Shown here: piece by piece, positions 19,900-29,667 of the stretch
Layout: each line of letters begins with the position of its first letter
Position numbering within the stretch: position 1 is the first letter of the stretch
From: Deltaproteobacteria bacterium
GTDB lineage: Bacteria > Myxococcota_A > UBA9160 > UBA4427
Length of the DNA: 64,000 nt
Assembly: GCA_002691205.1 (NCBI GenBank)
Contig: NZHD01000020.1
Location: 28,995 to 92,994 of the forward strand
Direction of reading: 5' to 3'
The notes under the pieces: model-generated
The model's database searches: none
Told to the model about the DNA's origin: nothing
What the model saw: the letters and a program-made list of their open reading frames with translations, nothing else
Translations under genes and position numbers: made by a program

Positions 19900-20850
19900 T
19901 CAGGTCTCAAGAAACGATCGGGCCAAATCGACATCGTGGCCAATCTGTTCCTTTAAGGCCTCTATCGATTCGAACTTACGCTCCTCCCGGAGCTGTTTGA
20001 CAAAGCGCAAATCTACCTGGGCACCATACAGATCACCCGAAAAGTCAAGGAGATGAGCTTCGGCCACTAAGTCTCGACCATCATTGAAGGTGGGTCGATA
20101 CCCAACATTTGTCACCGCTCCGAAACGATCTCCCACGCGAACGCCCCCCGAATCCGTCAAAAACTCGATCTCACAGACGTATACACCCGGCCCCGGAAGA
20201 ATCTCGTTTTCAGGGGCCAGATTCGCAGTGGGAAAGCCTATTTCGCGGCCGCGACGCATTCCCTGCACAACCTCACCACGAACACCAAAGGGCCGCCCGA
20301 GCAGCGATGCGGCCTCTTCCACTCGCCCCTCTGAAAGTAGAGACCGAATGCGCGTAGAGTTCAAGTCTTCCCCATCGACTTTCACCTCTGGAATGATCGT
20401 GACTGAAAAACCCAACTGAGGCCCAGTCTCGGTGAGCAGACGCATGCTTCCTTCGCGATCACGACCGAAGTGAAAATCGTACCCTACATAGACTTCGATG
20501 GGCTTAATCGGCTCGTAGATGTAATCGCGAACAAACGTCTCGGGTGGAGTTCTCGCGAAGGCCATATCAAAATGCTCAACTATCAGCACATCAATGCCTG
20601 CCTTCTCTAGAAATTCAAATTTCTGCGCGGGGGTGGCCAGAAGGCGAGGAGATCTGTCGGGATGAAGAACCTTTCTGGGATGAGGCTCAAAGGTGTACAA
20701 TACGGATTCGCCTTGAACAGCACGCGACCTCTCGATCACCTTCTCCAGAATGGCAGCATGCCCTCGATGGACACCGTCAAAATTACCAATCGTCAGAACC
20801 GGACTTGAGAGCGTCCGGGAAAGCGCCCCCACCCCTTTAACCAACTCCAA
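19900..20850 (-). CDS. ribF: Bifunctional riboflavin kinase/FAD synthetase
   Basis: LTIGNFDGVHRGHAAIL; RIRSLLSEGRVEEAASLLGRPF; GFPTANL. Confidence 0.95.
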   Translation of the reverse strand: MELVKGVGALSRTLSSPVLTIGNFDGVHRGHAAILEKVIERSRAVQGESVLYTFEPHPRKVLHPDRSPRLLATPAQKFEFLEKAGIDVLIVEHFDMAFARTPPETFVRDYIYEPIKPIEVYVGYDFHFGRDREGSMRLLTETGPQLGFSVTIIPEVKVDGEDLNSTRIRSLLSEGRVEEAASLLGRPFGVRGEVVQGMRRGREIGFPTANLAPENEILPGPGVYVCEIEFLTDSGGVRVGDRFGAVTNVGYRPTFNDGRDLVAEAHLLDFSGDLYGAQVDLRFVKQLREERKFESIEALKEQIGHDVDLARSFLET

Positions 20851-21968
20851 TGCTAGACTCCCGCGCAGTGCCTACGCTTTTCAGATATTTCATCGTACGC
20901 TACCTAAAATTCTTTGTAGCGATTCTAACGATCTTGCTCCTGACGATCACCCTCGTGGAGACATTCGTCAACTTCGAGCGATCATTCACGCCCCAAGGCA
21001 GCCAATTAAGCCTTTGGCGCTACCTCATCATCCGAGTCCCATCCTATTACCTGCGGGACCTCATCCCCGTTTCCGCTTTCGTGGCCTGCCTCTATTCCTT
21101 AGCGACCTGCGTTCAGCGTTCAGAATGGACCACAATGCAGACCGCGGGCATCTCTGCGGGTGCCATCCTACGCCCCATAATGGCTGGGGGCATCATAGTC
21201 GCTCTCTTTCTGATCGTTCTAAGCGAAACATTGCTTCCTCAACTTTTTTCTGACTATTCTGCCGTTCGTGAAAAAAGTGTCGATGAGTTGACATTTTCAG
21301 ATGGAAATATTTGGCATGCCAATGGCCAAGATATTTACCGGATCAGAAGCTCAGACATTAAAACCCGGACACTCAAACGAGTCGTCATTTATCAACGAAA
21401 CCAAGCAGGAAGACTCACCAGCGTGATTCGCGCTCCATTAGTCCAAGTCCAATCCGATGGTAGTTGGACTTCAAAGAACGCCAACATTCGCAGATTTGAC
21501 CCCGAACATCCAGAGGAACCGGCTCAGGTTGACCTCAATGTTGAAGTCAAACTGCCAGGCCTAACGGAGACTTCTCCGTTTATTCTCTTGAGCAAGCCAC
21601 AGAGCCTCACCTTGCCGCAAATGCTCGAGTATGTAATCAAAGAGAGATCCGATACACGCTCTCGGCTAAAAGCAAAACTTCACCGCATGGTCATGTTCAT
21701 TCATTTTCGATTAAGCGAGTTCATACTCATTCTTCTACTCACACTCGTCGCCGTCCCATTCGCACTGAGAGTCACTCCCGGGGGCAGCATTACCCAAATT
21801 TCCATCTGGGCTCTTCTCACGTTGGCCAGCCTTCTTTTCTTGCGCAATTTAGGGCAAGAACTCAGCCTAGAAGGAATCCTCGGACCCTTCGCCGGAAATT
21901 GGGCTCTGCCTCTACTCTCTGCGAGCGCCGCTCTCCTGGCGATCTCTCGAAGCAGTCGACCGGTTTAG
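20850..21968 (+). CDS. LPS export ABC transporter permease, LptF/LptG (YjgP/YjgQ) family
   Basis: RYFIVRYLKFFVAILTILLLTITLVETFVNFERSF, SYYLRDLIPVSAFVACLYSLATCVQRSEWTTMQTAGISAG; real start may be GTG at 20868. Confidence 0.88.
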   Translation: MLDSRAVPTLFRYFIVRYLKFFVAILTILLLTITLVETFVNFERSFTPQGSQLSLWRYLIIRVPSYYLRDLIPVSAFVACLYSLATCVQRSEWTTMQTAGISAGAILRPIMAGGIIVALFLIVLSETLLPQLFSDYSAVREKSVDELTFSDGNIWHANGQDIYRIRSSDIKTRTLKRVVIYQRNQAGRLTSVIRAPLVQVQSDGSWTSKNANIRRFDPEHPEEPAQVDLNVEVKLPGLTETSPFILLSKPQSLTLPQMLEYVIKERSDTRSRLKAKLHRMVMFIHFRLSEFILILLLTLVAVPFALRVTPGGSITQISIWALLTLASLLFLRNLGQELSLEGILGPFAGNWALPLLSASAALLAISRSSRPV

Positions 21969-22014
21969 CGTATTCGGACTCGACTCTGCGAGTCCACCCA
22001 AATCGCCCGAGCGC

Positions 22015-22974
22015 TTACGGCCCCTCTGACATCAAAGGCTCTTCTGCTGCTTCTGGAAGCTGAACATCGGCCGCCGGCACCTCAAGGCGAGCCTCTGGAT
22101 CTGTATTCTGCCCATCATCAAGGTAACGATAGAAACTGTGATCAGGAGAAAGAACGAGGGTTGTTCGACGGCCGAGAGTCTTTCTGTATGCGCTTAAACT
22201 CCGTGTAAACGAATAAAATTCTCGATCTTGCATATAGGCATCCGAATAAATCGAGGCCGCCTCTGCATCGCCTGCCCCTCGCATGAGTTCAGCATCAGAC
22301 GAAGCTTTCGCCAATATCGTCCGAGCCTGACCGTCTGCCTTCGCACGAATCTCTCTCGCTTCCCGCTCTCCCTTAGCCCGATGCTCTCTAGAGATCGCTC
22401 TTTGTTGTTCCCTCATCTGGTCATAGGCCGCGGAGCGCGCCTTTTCGGGCAACTCAGTTCGATTGATACGAACGTCTACGATCTGAACACCTTTGGCTCC
22501 CATATCTTCTCGAAGCTTTTGATCCAAATCATCGACTAGCCCTGAGCGAGAGAGCAACTCATTGAGCGTCATCCGGCCCACAGTCGCGCCTACGAGAGAC
22601 TTGAGCCTTCTTTTAATAATAAGGGCTGCCGCGTCTGCACCACCGGGAAAACTCCGCCGAAACAAGAGAGGATCCCCCATTCGCCAGACCGCGTAATAAT
22701 CGATCTCAAGCCGCTCGCTTTCAATTTGCATCTCCACCGGCTCTGCGTCGAGGAAGTGCAATCGCTTGTCGAGCGTAATCATTTCCTCAACCAGCGGGAT
22801 GCGCCAAGTGGGTCCCGGTTCGACGATGGGGTCTCGCCACGGCGAACCAAACAGCAATGGGATTTTGTCTTCCCACTCGTTCACAATCACGACAGGCCCC
22901 CATCCATATTGACCCGCCCAAAGCGTGCCCGCCGCGGTACCTAAGAGCAACAGAAGAAAAGACAGAAACTTCAT
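22015..22974 (-). CDS. hflC: HflC-like SPFH/prohibitin-domain protease modulator
   Basis: TM + SPFH domain, IVDVRINRTELPEKARSAAYDQMREQQRAISREHRAKGEREAREIRAKAD; ATGA overlap with hflK. Confidence 0.87.
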   Translation of the reverse strand: MKFLSFLLLLLGTAAGTLWAGQYGWGPVVIVNEWEDKIPLLFGSPWRDPIVEPGPTWRIPLVEEMITLDKRLHFLDAEPVEMQIESERLEIDYYAVWRMGDPLLFRRSFPGGADAAALIIKRRLKSLVGATVGRMTLNELLSRSGLVDDLDQKLREDMGAKGVQIVDVRINRTELPEKARSAAYDQMREQQRAISREHRAKGEREAREIRAKADGQARTILAKASSDAELMRGAGDAEAASIYSDAYMQDREFYSFTRSLSAYRKTLGRRTTLVLSPDHSFYRYLDDGQNTDPEARLEVPAADVQLPEAAEEPLMSEGP

Positions 22975-24032
22975 TTTCCTTCTCCTTCGCCCAGCGAAGC
23001 CGAAGGACCTGCCATGGCCGGTTTCGCGCCCCCGTTCTGTAAAGCGCCCGCACTCTGAACCGCACCGGAGGACCAAATTGGAAGCACTTCGACCAAACCC
23101 GGCTGCACAATGACTTTTTCGGTGTCAGGCAAGATTTGCTCCATCGTCTCCAAGTAAAGCCTCTCTCGAGTCACTCGGGGCGAGCGATGATACTCGGCCA
23201 ATAGAGCAACGAAGCGTCCCGCTCCTCCCTTAGCCTCCAACACAATCGATTGCTTATAGGCTTCGGCTTTTTCTCGAAGCTCAGAAGCCTTCGCCCTCGC
23301 CCCTTCAACAATTTCCGCCCGAGCGCCCCTGGCTTCGTTCACAAAGCGCTCCTCATCCTGCTGAGCAGCCGCCACCTCTGCAAAAGCCGCCAGAACACTC
23401 TCAGGGGGGTTCACCTCTTGAAGATTAATCTTCTCGATCGCAAAGGGCTGAACATCTGGCGATGCAGCGAAGTATGCATCCATCGTCTGTTCAAGAAGAC
23501 CCTCGGCCTGGGTCTCAATCTCGTTCTTCCGCTTGATAAGGACTTCGTTAATGGTCATGCCCCCAATCACATTACGGACAGCAGCTAGGGTGGCATCGAA
23601 AAGAATGGGGTCTGGATCCACCATCCCGTACACGAACTCGTATGGATCACCCACGGTATACTGAAGCTCAAAAGTGACGCTCACAATATTCTTGTCCGCT
23701 GTCTGGATAAAAATCCCCCGATTCCCATCATCCGCGGAATTTTTTTTCTGACCAAAGAAATGCGTTCGCTGCTTCTGTGTATTCACCGCCTTGTCATACT
23801 CTAGAGGCTCAGGCCAATGCCAGTTCCAGCCCTCTCGCGTAACGGTTTCCTGATGTTCACCTAGGCGAAGAATAATTGCTTCCTCACCCAGTTGCAGTTT
23901 ATAGAGACCCGTGCTGAACCATCCCAAGATGACGGCAACGGCCAACAAAACTAGAAATCCTCGCGTAAGCCGACGCGTAACACCTCGTCCCACACGCTTT
24001 TCTGAAGGTCCGTCCGAAGATGAATTCGCCAA
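22971..24032 (-). CDS. hflK: HflK-like SPFH-domain protease modulator
   Basis: GLYKLQLGEEAIILRLGEHQETV; INLQEVNPPESVLAAFAEVAAAQQDEERFVNEA. Confidence 0.9.
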   Translation of the reverse strand: MANSSSDGPSEKRVGRGVTRRLTRGFLVLLAVAVILGWFSTGLYKLQLGEEAIILRLGEHQETVTREGWNWHWPEPLEYDKAVNTQKQRTHFFGQKKNSADDGNRGIFIQTADKNIVSVTFELQYTVGDPYEFVYGMVDPDPILFDATLAAVRNVIGGMTINEVLIKRKNEIETQAEGLLEQTMDAYFAASPDVQPFAIEKINLQEVNPPESVLAAFAEVAAAQQDEERFVNEARGARAEIVEGARAKASELREKAEAYKQSIVLEAKGGAGRFVALLAEYHRSPRVTRERLYLETMEQILPDTEKVIVQPGLVEVLPIWSSGAVQSAGALQNGGAKPAMAGPSASLGEGEGK

Positions 24033-24839
24033 CTAGCTTTCCTCTTTTTCATCCGCGAGCGGCTCGACGGTTACTTTGGGAGAGGGCAACCCCAGAGAAT
24101 CACTCTCTGAAAAAGCTTTCATAAATTCGATGGGAAAAGGGAAAATCGTAGTCGAACTATTTGTGCCTGCAATCTCACCCAAGGTTTGAAGGTACCTAAG
24201 CTGAAGCCCCGCACTCTCGCTTGAAAGGGTCCGCGCCGCATCAGCCAAACGTTGCGCGGCCAAGAGCTCACCCTCGGCCAACGTGACCTTGGATCGCTTC
24301 TCACGTTCCGCCTCGGCCTGCTTGGCCATCACACGTTGCATATCCTGAGGCAAATCGATTTGTTTCACCTCCACCGCACGTACCTTCACGCCCCACGGCT
24401 CCGTCTGGAGATCGATAATTTCTTGAAGCTTTTGATTAATCCGCTCGCGTTCCGCCAGCAAATCATCGAGCTCAGCCTGTCCGCATACACTTCGAAGAGT
24501 GGTCTGAGCAAGCTGAGAGGTTCCATACAAGTAATTTTCGACCTGAATGACAGACTTCTCGGGGTGGATCACCCGAAAGTACAGGACCGCGTTCACCTTG
24601 ACTGAAACGTTATCTCGAGTGATGACCTCCTGAGAGGGCACGTCCATAACAATCTCACGCAAACCGATTCGAACCATCCGATCCACTCCGGGAATGATCC
24701 AGCGCAAGCCAGCTTCCCGGATCCCCGCGAAACGACCCAACCGGAAGAGAACTCCTCTCTCATACTCCGGAAGAATCCGAACGCCTGCAATTAAGAGCGC
24801 AAGAATCACTCCGAGACCTATCAACAAAAACATGGACAT
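24033..24839 (-). CDS. Slipin / stomatin-like SPFH protein
   Basis: ILPEYERGVLFRLGRF; VKVNAVLYFRVIHPEKSVIQVENYLYGTSQLAQTTLRSVCGQAELDDLLAERERIN. Confidence 0.92.
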   Translation of the reverse strand: MSMFLLIGLGVILALLIAGVRILPEYERGVLFRLGRFAGIREAGLRWIIPGVDRMVRIGLREIVMDVPSQEVITRDNVSVKVNAVLYFRVIHPEKSVIQVENYLYGTSQLAQTTLRSVCGQAELDDLLAERERINQKLQEIIDLQTEPWGVKVRAVEVKQIDLPQDMQRVMAKQAEAEREKRSKVTLAEGELLAAQRLADAARTLSSESAGLQLRYLQTLGEIAGTNSSTTIFPFPIEFMKAFSESDSLGLPSPKVTVEPLADEKEES

Positions 24840-24869
24840 CTCCTCAAATGGGCCCGAAGGCCCTCGCCA

Positions 24870-26255
24870 TTAAACAGAACCGGGCACTCTTCGCACCACA
24901 AGCTTAAGACCTTCCACCGCGAGCACCTCGACTGAGTCACCCTCAGAAACCGACTCATCCGTGCGGGCGTTCCAATACTCTCCCCGGATAAAGACTTTCC
25001 CGACCGAACCAGAGGAAATAGATGTGGTCGCTTTCCCCAGCGAGCCCACCAGTTCATCCACGCCCGACTGCTGATCCGACAACAGAGTTCGCCCCACTGC
25101 AAAGACAACAATGGCCGAGAACGCGCCGAGAGCCAGAACCGTTGGAAACAACACTGACCAAAACGAAACCGTGAGATCACTCAACTCAGGCTGTTCAAAA
25201 ACCATCGTTCCCCCAAGAAGAAAGCACCCGATCCCGGCCGCAAAAAGCAAGCCAAAGGAGGTAATGAACACCTCCGCAATCAAAAGCCCCAACCCAACAA
25301 TCATCAGCAGGAGCCCAACCCAGTCGAAAGGAAGAATCTGGAGCGCGAATCCAGTCAAAACCAAACAGACCGCTCCCGCGACTCCAGGCACGATCAAACC
25401 TGGATTATTGAACTCGATGTAGAGGCCCATCAAACCCGCGAGCAATAAAATCACAGCGACATTGGGGTCCGCTAGGAAATTAAAGATGCTCTGCAAAAGT
25501 GTCATCTCGAGGGGCTTCACCGTTGCTCCCTCTACCTCCAGTATCACAGACCCGCTGGCAATCTCGACCTCTCGACCGTTAATCGCCTCTAGCAGGGCCT
25601 CTCGGTCAGGCGCAATCAAATCAATGACACCGATCTCGAGCGCCTCATCAGCCCCTACAGCCACTGAATTCCGAACCGCGTCCACCACCCATTCCACATT
25701 CCGGTCGCGATGCTTGGCGATGGACTCGACGTAGGAAGCCAACAAATTCTCGGCCTTCTCCATTGAAATATCTCGCCCCCCACTCGACTCACCTTCTTCG
25801 TCTTCTTTGCCACCACCGCCGCTGCCTCCGCTGCCCCCAAGGCCAACCGGATGAGCGGCCCCGATCGAACTTCCGGGCGTCATCACGGCTACATTCGCTG
25901 CGATCGTGATGAACATCCCCGCTGAAGCAGCCCAAGCGCCTCGAGGGGTGACGTACACAATCGTAGGCACTTCGGCATTCAGCATGGCCTTGATGATGTC
26001 TTGACTCGAGGAAACCAATCCCCCGGGCGTATCCAATTCGATGAGAAGAGCCACCGCTCCGTCTTCCTCACTCGCCTCAATGGCTTGGATCAGGAAATCG
26101 GCAGATGCAGGATTAATCGAACCGTCGATGGTGATCATGTTGATGTGCCCAGAAGCACGCCCCTCACCCACGGCTCCAGAGATAAATAGCAAGGGCACCA
26201 AAACGATCGCCCACCAGAATGAATTTAACTTCACACACCTTATGGCATCGATCAT
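24870..26255 (-). CDS. NfeD-like membrane serine protease (ClpP-fold, long form)
   Basis: LIELDTPGGLVSSSQDIIKAMLNAEVPTIVYVTPRGAWAASAGMFITIAA; C-terminal TMs and OB-fold NfeD domain. Confidence 0.92.
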   Translation of the reverse strand: MIDAIRCVKLNSFWWAIVLVPLLFISGAVGEGRASGHINMITIDGSINPASADFLIQAIEASEEDGAVALLIELDTPGGLVSSSQDIIKAMLNAEVPTIVYVTPRGAWAASAGMFITIAANVAVMTPGSSIGAAHPVGLGGSGGSGGGGKEDEEGESSGGRDISMEKAENLLASYVESIAKHRDRNVEWVVDAVRNSVAVGADEALEIGVIDLIAPDREALLEAINGREVEIASGSVILEVEGATVKPLEMTLLQSIFNFLADPNVAVILLLAGLMGLYIEFNNPGLIVPGVAGAVCLVLTGFALQILPFDWVGLLLMIVGLGLLIAEVFITSFGLLFAAGIGCFLLGGTMVFEQPELSDLTVSFWSVLFPTVLALGAFSAIVVFAVGRTLLSDQQSGVDELVGSLGKATTSISSGSVGKVFIRGEYWNARTDESVSEGDSVEVLAVEGLKLVVRRVPGSV

Positions 26256-27466
26256 TCGAGCCTTTCTCCCTGCAACTTCTCAACTCGGTCCAAAATCTGT
26301 GAAGCAATCTCTTGTTTGCTGAGCAAGCCGGTTTCCTCAACCTCACCGTCGGGAGTGACGAAAAAGACAGCATTCGTATCCACGTCGAACCCCGCGTCGA
26401 CCCGTGAAACATCATTCGCCACCATTAAGTCACAGCCCTTACGCAGGATTTTTCGGCGAGCTTCTTCAACGACATTGTCGCTCTCCGCTGCAAAGCCCAC
26501 GACCACTCGATCTTCCTTCAGACCGCACACCTCGCTCAAAATATCTGGCGTCGTCACAAGACGTAGAACCAGCGAAGATTGATCCGCCAATCCTTCCTTC
26601 TTAATTTTTCCTTCTTCAACGATTTCGGGCGTAAAGTCCGCCACCGCCGCTGCTTTAATGACTATCGTGGCCCCTGCCAGTTCCGCCAGTACTGCGTCCC
26701 GCATTTCGGCAGCAGACTCAACGTCAAGCCGAACGACTCCGGCTGGCGTCGTTAACGAGGTCACCCCAGCAACGAGAATCACTCGTGCGCCACGCCGAGC
26801 CGCTTGCTCCGCAACGGCAAAACCCATTTTTCCCGATGAACGATTCGTAATCCTACGAACCGGATCGATGGCCTCGGCCGTGCCGCCCGCAGTCACCAAA
26901 ACGGTGTGCCCCTGTAAGCTTTCGGTCCCAAGTCGAAGGCTCGCCGCCTCAGCAATGTCAGCAGGTTCAGACATGCGCCCTGCCCCCTCCCAGCCACAGG
27001 CCAATTCTCCACTTTCAGGCCCAATCACCAAAACGCCTCGCGAACGAAGCGTCTCTAAATTTTGTTGGGTGGCCGAATGCGTCCACATATTGACATTCAT
27101 CGCTGGCGCCACCAAAACCTGAGCCCGAGTCGCGAGCAAGACCGCCGTCACCAAGTCATCGGCCAACCCATGAGCCATCTTGGCCAAAAGGTCTGCGGTC
27201 GCCGGCGCAACAATCACCAAGTCGGCCCAATCAGCTAATCGAATATGATCAATCTCACTTTCCTCAGAGGGATCAAAGAGAGCCGTTCTCACCGGTTCAC
27301 CCGAGAGCGACTGAAGAGCAAGGGGACTCACAAAGCGAAGCGCTGCCGGCGTCGCGGCACAGCGGACCGCATGCCCTTGTTTTTGCAACGCACGTAAAAG
27401 TTCAGGGACTTTATAGGCAGCGATCCCTCCTCCAATCGTGAGTAGAATCCGAGCCGGCTCCATCAA
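26252..27466 (-). CDS. coaBC: Bifunctional phosphopantothenoylcysteine decarboxylase/phosphopantothenate-cysteine ligase
   Basis: GGIAAYKVPELLR; VAPAMNVNMWTH; VTAGGTAEAIDPVRRITNRSSGKMGFAVA. Confidence 0.96.
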   Translation of the reverse strand: MMEPARILLTIGGGIAAYKVPELLRALQKQGHAVRCAATPAALRFVSPLALQSLSGEPVRTALFDPSEESEIDHIRLADWADLVIVAPATADLLAKMAHGLADDLVTAVLLATRAQVLVAPAMNVNMWTHSATQQNLETLRSRGVLVIGPESGELACGWEGAGRMSEPADIAEAASLRLGTESLQGHTVLVTAGGTAEAIDPVRRITNRSSGKMGFAVAEQAARRGARVILVAGVTSLTTPAGVVRLDVESAAEMRDAVLAELAGATIVIKAAAVADFTPEIVEEGKIKKEGLADQSSLVLRLVTTPDILSEVCGLKEDRVVVGFAAESDNVVEEARRKILRKGCDLMVANDVSRVDAGFDVDTNAVFFVTPDGEVEETGLLSKQEIASQILDRVEKLQGERLE

Positions 27467-27732
27467 TCAGTTCCCTCCTCTTCTAACGCTCACCATCGAC
27501 CTAGAACCCTTCGAAGTTCAGGCAGAAGGCACCCTGGGGCAGAATCCAGCTCAAAATTAAGAAGGACTACCGCATTCTAAGAGTAAACCTACCCCAGCCG
27601 CGTACCGGGAAGGTACAGAACCCCCTCCAAGGGTCCAAGAAACGGCCTTTCGTCGTTCAAATGGCCCCTTACTCCCTCGGACCGTGGAGAAACGCCCCGC
27701 GAGTCGCATAGATCGAAACAGGAAGAACTGAA

Positions 27733-28236
27733 TCAGCCACTGCCCAGCTTAGCCTTGAGGCGTGCCTCGACAGGTTGGGGCACAAAATCTGCGACACTGG
27801 CCCCAAATCGGACCAGCTCTTTCAACCGAGAAGAACTCACATATAAATATTCCTGACTTGCCGCCAAGAACAAAATATCGACCATCGGTTCGAGGTGTCG
27901 ATTCATAAGAGCCATCTCGAACTCATACTCAAAATCACTCATGGCCCGTAAACCTCGAATAATTGCGCACGCTCCGATGTCACGTGCATAATCTACAACG
28001 AGGCCCTCAAAGCGCTCTATCCTCACTCCCTCGTAATCACCAAGAACAGCCTCAAGCATTTCCATTCGTTCTTCTTCGCTGAACGTGCCTGTCTTCGACA
28101 CATTGACCGCTAAGGCGACCACGAGCTCATCAAACAACTTGACCGCACGGTCGATGAGATCCATGTGCCCATTGGTCAGTGGGTCAAAACTCGCGGGAAA
28201 TAGCGCGACTCGCTTGCCTGACACTTCATCGTTCAT
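27733..28236 (-). CDS. coaD: Phosphopantetheine adenylyltransferase
   Basis: ALFPASFDPLTNGHMDLIDRA; IIRGLRAMSDFEYEFEMALMNR; YLYVSSSRLKEL. Confidence 0.96.
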   Translation of the reverse strand: MNDEVSGKRVALFPASFDPLTNGHMDLIDRAVKLFDELVVALAVNVSKTGTFSEEERMEMLEAVLGDYEGVRIERFEGLVVDYARDIGACAIIRGLRAMSDFEYEFEMALMNRHLEPMVDILFLAASQEYLYVSSSRLKELVRFGASVADFVPQPVEARLKAKLGSG

Positions 28237-28240
28237 GATC

Positions 28241-28816
28241 TCACTGTTCCTCCTCATTTTCGCTCTCGGTCAGAGCATAGATCCAGCTGATTACGGTGTC
28301 ACCGTAACGTCGAGCCTCTTCCAACCCAAACCCAGGAATAGGCCAAGCGAGGGGATTCCGCCGAGGGGTCTCCACTACCAAAATAGCCCCGGGCGCCAAG
28401 AGTCCCGAGTCTCGCAAAGCCACGAGCGCCTCTTCAAGCGCTGAGCCCTCGGCATAGGGAGGATCGAGAAAAACGAGACTAAAGAGTTGCCCCTCGCCCG
28501 AGAGTCGGCGTATCGCCGCCAAGGCGGTCAAATGCAGCGTTCGCGCTTCAGAGGCAAGCCCAAATTGCTCAAAAGTTTGCTCCATCGCTGCGATGGCTTT
28601 TCGGGAATGGTCAACACTCACCAGAGACTCTGCCCCTCGGGAAAGCGCCTCGATTCCTAAAGCACCGGTCCCCGCAAAAAGGTCGAGAACCGATTCCCCC
28701 GACAGATCTCCCAAGCGTGAGAAGAGAGACTCACGCACTCGATCCGAGGTGGGCCGTACCCCCTCGACGGGCGAACCGAGTTTTCGGCCCCGCAATGTAC
28801 CCGCCACGATTCGCAT
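28241..28816 (-). CDS. rsmD: 16S rRNA (guanine966-N2)-methyltransferase RsmD
   Basis: MRIVAGTLRGRKL; RPTSDRVRESLFSRL; VLDLFAGTGALGIEALSRGA; VFLDPPYAE. Confidence 0.95.
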   Translation of the reverse strand: MRIVAGTLRGRKLGSPVEGVRPTSDRVRESLFSRLGDLSGESVLDLFAGTGALGIEALSRGAESLVSVDHSRKAIAAMEQTFEQFGLASEARTLHLTALAAIRRLSGEGQLFSLVFLDPPYAEGSALEEALVALRDSGLLAPGAILVVETPRRNPLAWPIPGFGLEEARRYGDTVISWIYALTESENEEEQ

Positions 28817-29149
28817 GACTCTCACCTCGCTAAATACAGACACCACTTCGCTGACGAGAACACACAAGTATGTTCACACCGTATCAGCGCGTGGTCTTTT
28901 ATCTCACGACCCCGACCCTTTCGTCTAACTCGTCTTGAGCAGATACAAGTTAGAGAAGTTCACAAGAAAGGGATAGTTCCTAGGCCATAAAGTTAAGAGG
29001 GGTGTGGCAAAAATCCTTCCCGTATCACCCCACGATCGCACACTGACCGTCACATTATAGTGTTATCGTTATCTCTAATTCCTAAAAAATGTACGCCCAA
29101 CAAGGTTGCCGAGCCTGCGTCCACTTCTTACAATGGGTCCGTAGCTAGA

Positions 29150-29178
29150 AAACATGAATTCATAGGTGATTCATGTTT
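29150..29178. repeat. Inverted repeat AAACATGAAT-N9-ATTCATGTTT (candidate operator)
   Basis: Perfect 10-bp arms, with overlapping palindrome ATGAATTCAT at 29154-29163. Confidence 0.65.
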
Positions 29179-29398
29179 CAAAGGCTTCTATTCGCCTTGC
29201 ACCGTCCGCGATCACAACTCCTTGAAAGATGTGACCTTTATACCCTAGAGACACCAGGACAGAGCACCTCCGAGATTCAACGTTAAAGCGATCGAGCCAA
29301 CTTCTCTTTAATAATGAAAATCGAAATCAAAAAATCCCTTTCGGAACGTTCAAAAACCCAACTAAGGCGCCCGCCTTCCAGAAAGAGAGACAGCGAAT

Positions 29399-29638
29399 AT
29401 GAGTACAGCTTCAGTCCGAAGGCTTATCAAAAAATTACCCGCACGGCTCGCTGAAATCCGAGGAGAACGCTCACAACGACAGTTTGCTCGTGAGCTCGGC
29501 GTTTTCCAGCAGAACGTGAATCGCTATGAAAACGGGACAACTCCCCATACAGACTTTCTCCTTACTCTGGCCACAAAAGAAAACATATCTTTAGACTGGC
29601 TACTGCTCGGAAAAGGTCGCATGCGCCGCAGTCGCTAG
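29399..29638 (+). CDS. Small XRE-family helix-turn-helix regulator
   Basis: RLAEIRGERSQRQFARELGVFQQNVNRYENGTTPHTDFLLTLATKENISLDWLLLGKG. Confidence 0.85.
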   Translation: MSTASVRRLIKKLPARLAEIRGERSQRQFARELGVFQQNVNRYENGTTPHTDFLLTLATKENISLDWLLLGKGRMRRSR

Positions 29639-29667
29639 TGAATCGGCTTCTCGTAAAAACGCACTGA

